This document shows, in pieces, positions 8,752 through 17,144 of a stretch of 64,000 bases of DNA; the stretch's first letter is position 1; every line of letters starts with the position of its first letter. Position numbers and translations under genes: made by a program. The notes under the pieces are model-generated. The model was not told the origin of the DNA and did not search any database. It worked only from the letters and a program-made list of their open reading frames with translations. Source of the stretch: Amycolatopsis sp. NBC_01480 (GTDB taxonomy: Bacteria; Actinomycetota; Actinomycetes; Mycobacteriales; Pseudonocardiaceae); assembly GCF_036227205.1 (NCBI RefSeq), contig NZ_CP109442.1, positions 3,348,001-3,412,000 on the forward strand, read 5' to 3'.

Positions 8752-9916
8752 GCACGATGAGGTTTCCGGCGTCGAGATCGAACTCGAGCACGTGACCAAG
8801 AAGTACCCGGGCACCCGCGAGGCCGCCGTCGACGACTTCTCGATGGTCGTGCCCGCGGGCAAGATCGTGGTCTTCGTCGGCCCGTCCGGGTGCGGCAAGA
8901 CCACCACGATGCGGATGATCAACCGGCTGATCGAGCCGACGTCCGGGCGGATCACCATCGGCGGGGACGACGCGCTGAAGCTCGACGTCGACACGCTGCG
9001 CCGCCGGATCGGCTACGCGATCCAGCAGGCCGGGCTGTTCCCGCACTTCACCGTCGCGCAGAACATCGGCGTGGTGCCGGGGCTGCTGGGCTGGGACAAG
9101 AAGAAGGTGACCAACCGGGTCGAGGAGATGATGGACCTGGTCGGGCTCGACCCGGCCGACTTCCGCGACCGCTTCCCGCGCCAGCTCTCCGGCGGGCAGC
9201 AGCAGCGGGTCGGGGTCGCCCGCGCGCTCGCGGCCGACCCGCCGGTGCTGCTGATGGACGAGCCGTTCGGTGCCGTCGACCCGATCACCCGTGGCAACCT
9301 GCAGGACGAGCTGCTGCGCCTGCAGACCGAGCTGAAGAAGACGATCGTGTTCGTCACGCACGACTTCGACGAGGCCGTGAAGCTCGGCGACAAGATCGCG
9401 GTGCTCGGCAACCAGTCGTCGATCCTGCAGTACGACACCCCGGACGCGATCCTGGCCAACCCGGCGGACGACACCGTGGCCGGCTTCGTCGGCGCGGGCG
9501 CCTCGCTCAAGCAGCTCACCCTGCTGCGGGTCCGCGACGTCGAGCTCAAGCAGGACGCGCTGACCGCGGGCCTGGACGAGTCGCCGGCCGAGGTCGCGAA
9601 GCAGCTCGACGCGCAGCGCCGGCACTTCGTGCTGGTCCTCGACGCGCGCCGTCGCCCGACCCGCTGGGTGCACCGTCGTCAGCTGGCGTCGGCCACCTCG
9701 CTCGCTACTGCGGGCAAGCCCCTGCGCGACATCGTCAGCCTCCAGTCGACACTGCAGGACGCGCTCGAGGCGATGCTCGCCGAGGGCGGCTCGGTGCCGG
9801 TCACCGGCGCGCGGGGCGAGTTCGCGGGCACGATCGAGCTGGACACCGTCATCTCGACGATCCAGCAGCTGCGCGACGAGCACGCCGACGATCACACCGA
9901 GGAGGCTTCGGTATGA
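8744..9916 (+). CDS. Osmoprotectant ABC transporter ATP-binding protein
   Basis: 390 residues. I chose the GTG at 8744 over the one at 8738 because GAGGGG (8733-8738) is correctly spaced only for the former. Walker A is GPSGCGKTT, the signature LSGGQQQRVGVARAL, Walker B VLLMDEPFGAVDP, and the switch His is in VTHDFDEA. Residues after ~240 form a tandem CBS-type region, which in OpuA/OpuC relatives gates transport by ionic strength. It powers uptake of compatible solutes. ATGA overlap with the next permease gene. Confidence 0.93.
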   Translation: MAEHDEVSGVEIELEHVTKKYPGTREAAVDDFSMVVPAGKIVVFVGPSGCGKTTTMRMINRLIEPTSGRITIGGDDALKLDVDTLRRRIGYAIQQAGLFPHFTVAQNIGVVPGLLGWDKKKVTNRVEEMMDLVGLDPADFRDRFPRQLSGGQQQRVGVARALAADPPVLLMDEPFGAVDPITRGNLQDELLRLQTELKKTIVFVTHDFDEAVKLGDKIAVLGNQSSILQYDTPDAILANPADDTVAGFVGAGASLKQLTLLRVRDVELKQDALTAGLDESPAEVAKQLDAQRRHFVLVLDARRRPTRWVHRRQLASATSLATAGKPLRDIVSLQSTLQDALEAMLAEGGSVPVTGARGEFAGTIELDTVISTIQQLRDEHADDHTEEASV

Positions 9917-10692
9917 CGGCAGTCGTCGAGACGGGCTTCAGCACCGAATCCGGCTCGCGCCGCGCCGAGCGGGTCCGGCTGCTCGCCCAGCCGATCGCCG
10001 TGCTCGTGATCGTCGCGGTGACGCTGATCTGGGTGTTCGGCAGCGGGCTGACCGCCACCGAGAAAGAGACGCTGAACGCGTCTTCGCTGCTCACCGCGCT
10101 GCGTGACCACCTGCTGATGACGGTCGTGGTCACGGCGATCGTGGTGCTGGTGGCGGTTCCGCTCGGGGTCATGGTGACGCGGCCGTGGGCGAAGTGGCTG
10201 GCGCCGTTCTTCCTGGCCATCGCGAACATCGGCCAGGCCGCGCCCGCGCTGGGCGTGCTGGTGCTGTGGTTCATCTTCACCGGCGCGGTCGGCGGGCTGT
10301 GGGTCGCGGCGCTGCCGCTGGCCTTCTACTCGCTGCTGCCGGTGCTGCGGAACACCATGGTGGGCCTGCAGCAGGTGGACCCGTCGCTGGTCGACGCCGG
10401 CCGCGGCATCGGCATGTCGGCCTCGAAAGTGCTGTGGCGCGTGGAATTCCCGCTGGCGATCCCGCTGATCCTGGCCGGCCTGCGCACCGCGCTCGTGCTG
10501 GCGGTGGGCACCGCGACGTTCGGCATGTTCGTCAACGCCGGCGGCTTCGGCCTGCTGATCGACACCGGCTACAAGCTGAACCTCACCAAGGTGCTGGTCA
10601 CCGGTTCGGTGCTGGCCGTCGCGCTGGCCCTGCTGGTCGACTGGCTGGGCGCGGTGGCGGAACAGTACTTCGGACCGAAGGGACTCCGCTGA
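9913..10692 (+). CDS. Osmoprotectant ABC transporter permease (second)
   Basis: 259 residues, starting at the ATG inside the ATPase stop (ATGA). About six helices. The EAA-type loop is GIGMSASKVLWRVEFPLAIP. It differs from the first permease mainly by a longer N-terminus with an extra helix. It forms the heterodimeric channel with the product of 8104-8751. Its stop overlaps the start of the binding-protein gene (TGATG). Confidence 0.92.
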   Translation: MTAVVETGFSTESGSRRAERVRLLAQPIAVLVIVAVTLIWVFGSGLTATEKETLNASSLLTALRDHLLMTVVVTAIVVLVAVPLGVMVTRPWAKWLAPFFLAIANIGQAAPALGVLVLWFIFTGAVGGLWVAALPLAFYSLLPVLRNTMVGLQQVDPSLVDAGRGIGMSASKVLWRVEFPLAIPLILAGLRTALVLAVGTATFGMFVNAGGFGLLIDTGYKLNLTKVLVTGSVLAVALALLVDWLGAVAEQYFGPKGLR

Positions 10693-11663
10693 TGCACGTC
10701 CTCAAGAAGGCGGGCGCGCTGGCCGGGGCCGCCCTGCTCGCCGGGACGCTTTCGGCGTGCGGCCTCGACATCAACACGTCGGTGCCGTACTCGATCCAGC
10801 CCGGCTCGATCCAGCCCATCCCGGCGCTGGCCGGACAGCGGGTGGTGGTGGGGTCCAAGGACTTCACCGAGAACATCATCCTCGGCTACATGGCGGAGAT
10901 GGCGCTCACCGCGGCCGGGGCCGACATCGTCGACCTGACCGACATCAAGGGCTCGAACTCCTCGCGGCAGGCGCTGCTCAACGGGCAGACCGACGTGACC
11001 TGGGAGTACACCGGCACCGGCTGGATCAACTACCAGGGCAATGAGCTGCCGGTGCCCGGCGGGGAGAAGGCGCAGTACGAGGCGACCGCGAAGGCGGACG
11101 CGGAGAAGAACGGCGTCACCTGGCTGAACTACTCCCCGCTGAACGACCAGTACGCCTTCGCCACCACCGCGGCGTATGCCCAGAAGAACAACCTGAAGAC
11201 CACCACCGACCTGGCGAACTTCCTGAAGCAGAAGCCGGATCAGGCGCGGTTCTGCCTGGAGACGGAGTTCACCAGCCGGCAGGACGGCTTCCCGGCGGCG
11301 GTCAAGGCGTACGGCTTCCAGAACCCGAAGATCGAGAACTTCGGCATCGGCACGATCTACTCCGCCGTGGCCAACGGGACCTGCCCGGTCGGCGAGGTGT
11401 TCACCACCGACGGCCGGATCTCCGGGCTCAACCTGAAGGTGCTGGAGGACGACAAGAAGGCGTTCCCGCAGTACAACGCCGCCGTGACGATGCGGACCGA
11501 CTTCCTCAACGCGCACCCGGAGATCCGGGGCCCGCTGGAGAAGGTGACCGCGGCGATCGACAACACGCAGATGGTCGAGCTGTGCAAGCAGGTGGACGTG
11601 GACGGCAAGGACGCCGGCACGGTCGCGCACGACTGGATGCTCAAGAAGGGCTTCATCAAATAG
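10692..11663 (+). CDS. Osmoprotectant-binding lipoprotein (OpuCC/ProX-like)
   Basis: 323 residues. A lipoprotein signal ends LSAC, so the mature Cys is lipidated and the protein is tethered outside the membrane. The OpuAC-type domain starts with VVVGSKDFTENIILGYM, a hallmark of choline/betaine/carnitine binding proteins, and contains WEYTGTGW; aromatic residues of this kind cage the quaternary amine. It delivers solute to the two permeases encoded upstream. The exact substrate cannot be read from sequence. Confidence 0.93.
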   Translation: MHVLKKAGALAGAALLAGTLSACGLDINTSVPYSIQPGSIQPIPALAGQRVVVGSKDFTENIILGYMAEMALTAAGADIVDLTDIKGSNSSRQALLNGQTDVTWEYTGTGWINYQGNELPVPGGEKAQYEATAKADAEKNGVTWLNYSPLNDQYAFATTAAYAQKNNLKTTTDLANFLKQKPDQARFCLETEFTSRQDGFPAAVKAYGFQNPKIENFGIGTIYSAVANGTCPVGEVFTTDGRISGLNLKVLEDDKKAFPQYNAAVTMRTDFLNAHPEIRGPLEKVTAAIDNTQMVELCKQVDVDGKDAGTVAHDWMLKKGFIK

Positions 11664-11757
11664 CCCCCGCGCCCGCCCCCCGGCGCCCGGACGGCCGAAC
11701 TCCTGAGCAATGCTAAGTTTGCCGGGAGATCAATCCGGGACGCTGGGAGGCGCGGGC

Positions 11758-12327
11758 GTGAGCAAGCTGGAGATCATCGTGGCGAGCACTCGCCCGGGCC
11801 GGGTCGGCCTGCCCGTGGCGAAGTGGCTCGAGGGCGAGGCGAAGGCCCAGGGCGGGTTCGACGAGGTCGAGATCGTCGACCTGGCCGAGGTGAACCTGCC
11901 GTTCTTCAACGAGCCCAAGCACCCGCGGCTGGGCGACTACCAGCACCAGCACACCAAGGACTGGAGCGCGAAGGTCGCCGAGGCGGACGCGTTCGTCCTG
12001 GTGATGCCGGAGTACAACCACGGCTTCAACGCGGTGCTGAAGAACGCGCTCGACTACTTGTCCCGTGAATGGCAGTACAAGGCCGTCGGGCTGGCCAGCT
12101 ACGGCGGCGTCGCGGCGGGCACGCGGGCCGCGCAGATGATCAAGCCGGTGCTCGGCGCGCTGCGGATGACCACGGTCACCGACGCCGTGTCGATCCCGAT
12201 GGTGCAGCAGTTCTTGAAGGACGGCGAAATCGTGCCGAACGACGTGCTGAGCGCTTCGGCCAAGGCGATGCTGGACGAGCTGGCGCAGGTGGCGGAAGCG
12301 CTGAAGCCGCTGCGCAAGGACTCCTGA
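11758..12327 (+). CDS. NADPH-dependent FMN reductase family protein
   Basis: 189 residues. The GTG at 11758 is preceded by GGGAGG with 7-nt spacing; the open frame runs further upstream without an RBS. Flavodoxin-like fold: the phosphate loop is ASTRPGRVG and the flavin-side motif is MPEYNHGFNAVLKNALDYL, as in the NADPH:FMN/azo/chromate reductase family. It is cytoplasmic and probably dimeric, reducing FMN or quinone-like electrophiles. Monocistronic, ending at a strong bidirectional hairpin. Confidence 0.9.
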   Translation: MSKLEIIVASTRPGRVGLPVAKWLEGEAKAQGGFDEVEIVDLAEVNLPFFNEPKHPRLGDYQHQHTKDWSAKVAEADAFVLVMPEYNHGFNAVLKNALDYLSREWQYKAVGLASYGGVAAGTRAAQMIKPVLGALRMTTVTDAVSIPMVQQFLKDGEIVPNDVLSASAKAMLDELAQVAEALKPLRKDS

Positions 12328-12339
12328 GACGGTGCGAGA

Positions 12340-12376
12340 AGACGGGCCGCTCACCGCGAAGGTGGGCGGCCCGTCT
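12340..12376. terminator. Bidirectional hairpin between convergent genes
   Basis: A 16-bp stem (12340-12355 with 12361-12376, one U-G wobble) with a 5-nt loop sits between the convergent genes ending at 12327 and 12394. It can serve both transcripts. Confidence 0.75.
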
Positions 12377-12393
12377 GCATCCGGTGGCGCGGC

Positions 12394-12858
12394 TCAGACG
12401 CCGAGCCGGTGCAGCAGCTGTTCCTCCAGCCGGTCCAGCTCGCCGGCGACCGCGCGGTGCGCCGCCTTGCGCCGGGCCGCAGGCATGCGCTCGGCCGCGC
12501 GGACGGTGGCGGACAGCTGTTCCAGCGTGCCCTGGGTTTCGTCGGCGAACTTCGTGTCCGCCGCCGTGGCCTTCGACGACTTGCGCAGCTCCGCCAGCCC
12601 CTGCACGAGCCCGGCGATCCGGGCGTGCAGCGCGGCGCCCCGGCCGGTGTACTCGCCGAGCTGGTCGATGGCGACGCCGAGCTTGCGCGCCTGGTACCGG
12701 TCGTACAGCTCCCGGGCCGCGCCCGCCGCGCGAACGGCATACGGCGCCACCACCGGCAGCACCGCCGGGCCCAGCACCTTGGCCACCGCGACCGCGTTCT
12801 TCGCCTTCTTCGGGGTGACTCGAGCTTCACCCGTGTCCTGCTTGGCCTTGCGCGCCAT
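12394..12858 (-). CDS. Small conserved actinobacterial protein (DUF6474-like)
   Basis: 154 residues. The ATG at 12858 has GGGAGGTGG just upstream. Basic N-terminus (MARKAKQD), a central hydrophobic helix (VLGPAVLPVVAPYAVRAAGA) and a long helical, charged C-terminal half ending in ELDRLEEQLLHRLG. It resembles actinobacterial proteins annotated as DUF6474; I recall the family by its N-terminal pattern and am not certain. Function unknown; possibly membrane-associated. It shares a 5' gap of about 100 bp with the divergent nuclease gene. Confidence 0.75.
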   Translation of the reverse strand: MARKAKQDTGEARVTPKKAKNAVAVAKVLGPAVLPVVAPYAVRAAGAARELYDRYQARKLGVAIDQLGEYTGRGAALHARIAGLVQGLAELRKSSKATAADTKFADETQGTLEQLSATVRAAERMPAARRKAAHRAVAGELDRLEEQLLHRLGV

Positions 12859-12954
12859 GGCCCACCTCCCGCAACGTGTCGGGCTTGAACTTACTGGTCC
12901 CGGTGGTGGCGGGCATGTCGGCTCGCGACACCCGACGGAACTATGGTGATCAGT

Positions 12955-14601
12955 ATGGGTAATGAGGTGCTGCTCGACGCGGGCGCCGTCAGCCGGTGCC
13001 GGCGCCGCGTGCACCTGGAGCACGACCCGGCCATGCGGGACGTGCCGCTGCCGCCGCCGGATCCGACCGCGCAGCAGCGGATCGACGACGCCACGGCGCA
13101 CCGCGAGGAGATCCTGCGCCGGCTCGTCGAGGCGACCGGGCCTGAGGCGACGTGGGCCCGGATCGGCCGGGACCGGCCGGCGCCCGAGCGGGTGCGGCTC
13201 ACCGAGCAGGCGTTCGCCGAAGGCGTGCAGTACATCTGGGGCGGGCTGCTGCCTGCCGATTCGATCGAGCACCGGCGCGGCGGCGTCGACCTGCTGGTGC
13301 GCGCCAGCACCGGGTACGTGCCGGTGCTGGTGGTGCGGCACCGGATCACCGACCGCGGCTCCGGCGCGCCGACCACCGTGATGACCGACCTCGACCCGGC
13401 GCACCGCCGGCCGGACGAGGCGCGCAAGGTCCGCTCGCAGCCGCGCGATCAGCTGCGGCTCGCGCACCTGCGCCGGATGCTGCAGACGCACGGCCGCGCC
13501 GAGCCCGGCCGCGCGATGGGCGGGGTGATCGGGCTGGACGCCGACGTGGTCGTCTGGCACGACCTCACCGCGGGCACCTGGCCGGGCGGGCGCAGCGCGA
13601 TGAACGAGTACGACGCCCGCTTCGCCGACCGCCTCGCCGTCGCCACCGCGGCCGCGACCGGCGACGAGCCGCTGGCCATGCCGTCGCGGGTGCTGGAGTG
13701 CCGCCGCTGCCCGTTCTGGCCGACCTGCGAGGTGCTGCTCACCGAGACCCGCGACGTCAGCCTGGTCGTGCGCGGCGAGGACGCCACCGAGCTGCGCAAG
13801 GCTGGCGTGTCCACTGTGGACAGCCTGGCCGCGCTGGACCCGCTCGACGACGCGCCGCCGATGAACTGGACCGGCGGCACCTTCGCCGACGCCATCATGC
13901 TGGCGCGCGCCTGGCTCGCCGACCTCACCATGGTCCGCCGCACGCCCGAGGTCGAGGTCCCGCGCGCGGACGTCGAGGTGGACGTCGACATGGAGAGCTT
14001 CGGCGACGCGGGCGCGTACCTGTGGGGCACGCTGCTGTCCGGCGCCGACATCGGCTTGCCGCGCGGCTACCTCGCTTTCGCGACCTGGGACCCGCTGCCG
14101 ACCGACGACGAGGCGCGCTCGTTCGCGGAGTTCTGGGCGTGGTTCACCGACGTGCGCGAGCGCACGCTGGCGGCCGGGCTGACCTTCCGCGCCTACTGCT
14201 ACAACGCGCTGGCGGAGAACCGCTGGCTGTTCGGCTCGGTGGAGCGGTTCGGGGACCACCCCGGGATCCCGTCGCGCCAGGCAGTGCAGTCCTTTGTGGA
14301 CTCCGAGGAGTGGGTGGACCTGTTCCGCAGCGTCACCGACCAGTTCCTGTGCTCACGCGGCAAGGGCCTCAAGGTGGTCGCGCCGGTCGCGGGCTTCACC
14401 TGGCGCGACCCGGAGGCCGGCGGCGAGGCGTCGATGCGCTGGTACCGCGACGCCGTCGGCATGGACGGCGAGGTGCCCGACGACGCCCAGCGTGCGCGGC
14501 TGCTGCGCTACAACGAGGACGACGTGCTGGCCACGAAGGCGCTGCGCGAGTGGATGTCGGACCGCGCGCAGGCCGAAGTGCCGTACATGCTCGACCTCTA
14601 G
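12955..14601 (+). CDS. TM0106-type RecB-like nuclease with RNase H-like C-terminus
   Basis: 548 residues from the ATG at 12955, supported by GGTGA 6 nt upstream; an in-frame ATG at 12943 is the alternative. The N-terminal half is RecB-like. An early cysteine (SRCRRRVHLEHD) and a later CRRCPFWPTC cluster match the four-cysteine iron-sulfur pattern of AddB/Cas4-type nucleases. The C-terminal third is a predicted RNase H-fold exonuclease domain ending in RYNEDDVLATKALREWM, with acidic metal ligands (DVDMESFG being the first). Probably a DNA or RNA exonuclease in nucleic-acid processing; the biological role is unknown. Confidence 0.82.
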   Translation: MGNEVLLDAGAVSRCRRRVHLEHDPAMRDVPLPPPDPTAQQRIDDATAHREEILRRLVEATGPEATWARIGRDRPAPERVRLTEQAFAEGVQYIWGGLLPADSIEHRRGGVDLLVRASTGYVPVLVVRHRITDRGSGAPTTVMTDLDPAHRRPDEARKVRSQPRDQLRLAHLRRMLQTHGRAEPGRAMGGVIGLDADVVVWHDLTAGTWPGGRSAMNEYDARFADRLAVATAAATGDEPLAMPSRVLECRRCPFWPTCEVLLTETRDVSLVVRGEDATELRKAGVSTVDSLAALDPLDDAPPMNWTGGTFADAIMLARAWLADLTMVRRTPEVEVPRADVEVDVDMESFGDAGAYLWGTLLSGADIGLPRGYLAFATWDPLPTDDEARSFAEFWAWFTDVRERTLAAGLTFRAYCYNALAENRWLFGSVERFGDHPGIPSRQAVQSFVDSEEWVDLFRSVTDQFLCSRGKGLKVVAPVAGFTWRDPEAGGEASMRWYRDAVGMDGEVPDDAQRARLLRYNEDDVLATKALREWMSDRAQAEVPYMLDL

Positions 14602-14614
14602 CTTCCGGCGTGCA

Positions 14615-14648
14615 TATACTCGTAGGCGAGTACTCGTCCGCGGGTATA
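14615..14648. promoter_or_regulatory. Double palindromic operator upstream of padR
   Basis: Two overlapping palindromes, TACTCG-tagg-CGAGTA (14617-14632, perfect) and TACTCG-tccg-CGGGTA (14631-14646, one mismatch), lie 14 bp apart just before the PadR start. The outer arms TATACTCG and CGGGTATA make the whole site symmetric. The position and symmetry fit autoregulation by a dimeric PadR protein. Confidence 0.6.
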
Positions 14649-14667
14649 GGTGACCGAGGAGTCAGTG

Positions 14668-15309
14668 ATGGCCAAGCGTCGCAAGGTCGGCAACATGCTG
14701 GGCCTCGCCGTGCTGTCCGCCCTGCTCGAACGGCCGATGCACCCGTACGAAATGGCCACCGTGCTGCGGGAACGCGGCAAGGACGACGACATGAAGATCA
14801 AGTGGGGCTCGCTCTACACGGTGGTCGCGAACCTGGGGAAACACGGGTTCGTCGAGGCCGTGGAGAGCGTGCGCGAAGGCGCGCGCCCCGAACGCACCAT
14901 CTACCGGCTCACCGACGCCGGCCGCGCCGAAGTCGAGGACTGGGTTCGCGAGCTGCTGGGCGAGCCCGACTTCGAGCCGCCGAAGTTCCGGGCCGGGCTG
15001 TCGATGATGCTCGCGCTCGGGCCGGAGACGGTGGTGGAGCAGCTGGGCAACCGGCTGGACGCGCTCGGAGAGCGGCTGCGCACGCGCACCGAGGCGCTCG
15101 AGGGCTACCGCGCCGAAGTGCCCCGGCTGATGCTGGTCGAGGGCGAGTACGAGCTGACGCTGCTGCGCGCGGAGATCGACTGGGTCCGCGCGCTGCGGCA
15201 CGACCTGACCACCGGCGCGCTGCCGGGTGTCGCCGAGTGGCGGCACTTCCGGGAAACCGGGCAGCTGCCGGAAGACCTGTCCGCCTTCGCCGAAGGGGGA
15301 CAGGAGTAA
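14668..15309 (+). CDS. PadR-family transcriptional regulator
   Basis: 213 residues from the ATG at 14668, which has GAGGAG 6 nt upstream; the GTG at 14650 has none. The N-terminal PadR winged helix (~8-85) includes LLERPMHPYEMATVLRERG and the wing region RPERTIYRLTDAGRAE. The C-terminal ~110 residues are the Vir/PadR-C coiled dimerisation helices. PadR repressors often control drug-efflux genes, but no transporter lies directly downstream; the next gene is a methyltransferase 158 bp on. Control by its own double operator is likely. Confidence 0.9.
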   Translation: MAKRRKVGNMLGLAVLSALLERPMHPYEMATVLRERGKDDDMKIKWGSLYTVVANLGKHGFVEAVESVREGARPERTIYRLTDAGRAEVEDWVRELLGEPDFEPPKFRAGLSMMLALGPETVVEQLGNRLDALGERLRTRTEALEGYRAEVPRLMLVEGEYELTLLRAEIDWVRALRHDLTTGALPGVAEWRHFRETGQLPEDLSAFAEGGQE

Positions 15310-15467
15310 AGGCCGGCCCCGGCCGTGATGCTGGCACATCACCACCGGGACCGGGAAACCCTCGAACCGTTCCGCGCGAGCGAACCCGGCCCTGGGGCTG
15401 CACACACAGGATACGGGGGCACCTCGCGAAGGACCGGTTCGGCCGATCATCGAACGGGGAGTCCGTC

Positions 15468-16148
15468 ATGGGGAACACCGAAGTCCGGCACCACCGCACC
15501 AAGCTGCTGCCGGAGATGGAAGGGCCGGTCGCGCGGGCGTACGCACGCGGCCGCGGCACGGCCCCGCAGCTCGCGTTCTACCGGCGGCAGGCCGCCGAGC
15601 TCACCGAAGGGCTGCCGGAAGGCGCCGCCGTGCTCGAAGTGGCACCGGGACCGGGTTATTTCACCGTCGAGGTGGCGCGGCTGGGCTTCGCCGTCACGGC
15701 GCTCGACGTGAGCCGCACGTTCGTGGGGCTGGCGCAGGAGTACGCGCGGAGCGAAGGGGTGGCCGCCGAGTTCCGTCAGGGCGACGTGGCCGCGATGCCG
15801 TTCGCCGACCGCTCGTTCGACTTCCTGATCTGCCAGGCCGCGTTCAAGAACTTCGCGCGGCCCGTGGTGGCGCTCGACGAAATGCACCGCGTGCTGCGCC
15901 CCGGCGGCGTGGCGGTGGTGCAGGACATGAGCAAGGAATCGACCCACGCGCAGATCGACGCCGAGGTCGGGAACATGGCGCTGGGCAAGGTGGCCGCGTT
16001 CACCACCCGGCAGGCACTGGCCGGGCTGCGGCGGCGGGCCTACACGCCGGCGCAGTTCACCGCGACGGTGGCCGAAAGCGCGTTCCGGACGTGCACCGTG
16101 ACCACCGAGGGCATCAGCCTCCAGGTCCGGCTGGTCCGGGCGGCCTGA
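15468..16148 (+). CDS. Class I SAM-dependent methyltransferase
   Basis: 226 residues from the ATG at 15468, with GGGGAG 6 nt upstream. Motif I is VLEVAPGPGYFTVEVA, with the acidic residue of the ribose site in VTALDVS. Motif II/III regions FDFLICQAAFKNFARP and VLRPGGVAVVQDM are typical of UbiE/Methyltransf_11 proteins. A GNMALGKVAAFTTRQALA segment replaces the usual lid helices. It transfers methyl from S-adenosylmethionine to an unknown small molecule. Ends at a perfect 14-bp hairpin. Confidence 0.9.
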   Translation: MGNTEVRHHRTKLLPEMEGPVARAYARGRGTAPQLAFYRRQAAELTEGLPEGAAVLEVAPGPGYFTVEVARLGFAVTALDVSRTFVGLAQEYARSEGVAAEFRQGDVAAMPFADRSFDFLICQAAFKNFARPVVALDEMHRVLRPGGVAVVQDMSKESTHAQIDAEVGNMALGKVAAFTTRQALAGLRRRAYTPAQFTATVAESAFRTCTVTTEGISLQVRLVRAA

Positions 16149-16153
16149 TTCCG

Positions 16154-16184
16154 CGAGGGGACCGCGGCTGCCGCGGTCCCCTCG
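16154..16184. terminator. Perfect 14-bp hairpin between convergent genes
   Basis: Arms 16154-16167 and 16171-16184 are perfectly complementary with a 3-nt loop, lying between the methyltransferase stop (16148) and the convergent SDR stop (16195). Confidence 0.85.
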
Positions 16185-16194
16185 GCGGGCGGGG

Positions 16195-16959
16195 TCAGCG
16201 CGGGGCCATGCGCAGCGCGCCGTCCATGCGGATGACCTCGCCGTTCAGGTAGTCGTGGTCGATCAGCGACAGGGCGAGCTGGGCGTACTCGTCCGGGCGG
16301 GCGAGGCGCTTCGGGAAGGGCACGCCCGCGGACAGCGCCGCGCGGAACTCGTCGTTCACCGTCGCCAGCATGGGGGTGTCGACGATGCCCGGCGCGATCG
16401 TCAGCACGCGGATGCCGGACGTCGACAGGTCGCGCGCCGCCGGGAGGGTCAGGCCGACCACGCCGCCTTTGGACGAGGAGTACGCGGCCTGGCCGATCTG
16501 GCCGTCGAAGGCCGCGACGGAGGCGGTGTTGATGATGACGCCGCGCGCGTCGTCGTCCAGCGGCTCGGTCGCGGCGATGGCCTCGGCGCCGATGGTCAGC
16601 ACGTTGAACGTGCCGATCAGGTTGATCTGGATGACCTTCGCGTACAGCGCCAGGTCGTGGCGGCCCTTCTTCGACAGGATCCGCGCCGACGGCCCGATCC
16701 CGGCGCAGTTGACCACGGTCCGCAGCGGCACGCCCGAGCCCGCCGCGGTGTCCACCGCGGCCTGGACCTGCTCGGGGTCGGTCACGTCGGCCTCGACATA
16801 CGTGATGCCCTCGACCGGCTCGGTCTTCGCCTTCTCGATCGAGCCCGCGAGGTCCAGCGCGAACACCCGCGCGCCCTTCGCGGCGAGGGCCTTGGCGGTC
16901 GCGCCGCCCAGGCCGGAGGCACCACCCGTGACGAGCGCTGCGGTGTCGGTGATCTGCAT
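16195..16959 (-). CDS. SDR oxidoreductase, 3-hydroxyacyl-CoA dehydrogenase type II-like
   Basis: 254 residues, a classical short-chain dehydrogenase. NAD-binding TGGASGLG at the N-terminus, an acidic residue in VFALDLAG favouring NAD, NCAG at the central strand, and the catalytic Ser-Tyr-Lys in NTASVAAFDGQIGQAAYSSSK. The overall pattern (IAPGIVDTPML, LNGEVIRMDGALRM) is that of HSD10-like 3-hydroxyacyl-CoA dehydrogenases in fatty-acid or branched-chain degradation. It is a single gene convergent with the methyltransferase, so its pathway is not given by context. Confidence 0.9.
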   Translation of the reverse strand: MQITDTAALVTGGASGLGGATAKALAAKGARVFALDLAGSIEKAKTEPVEGITYVEADVTDPEQVQAAVDTAAGSGVPLRTVVNCAGIGPSARILSKKGRHDLALYAKVIQINLIGTFNVLTIGAEAIAATEPLDDDARGVIINTASVAAFDGQIGQAAYSSSKGGVVGLTLPAARDLSTSGIRVLTIAPGIVDTPMLATVNDEFRAALSAGVPFPKRLARPDEYAQLALSLIDHDYLNGEVIRMDGALRMAPR

Positions 16960-17144
16960 CTTCTGCCCTTCTCCTGACTCACGGGCGCGGCCGGCGCACC
17001 GTCCGGGCCCAGGTTAACGGCCGTTCGCATGCCGGGCGCGTGTGCTGCCTCACCCCGGGCTGCTTCTGCACTGTCGCGCGGAGTATTCGGCGGCGCCCAC
17101 TTCCGTTAGCGCGGTAGTCAACTCCGGCTGTCACCTTCGGCAGC

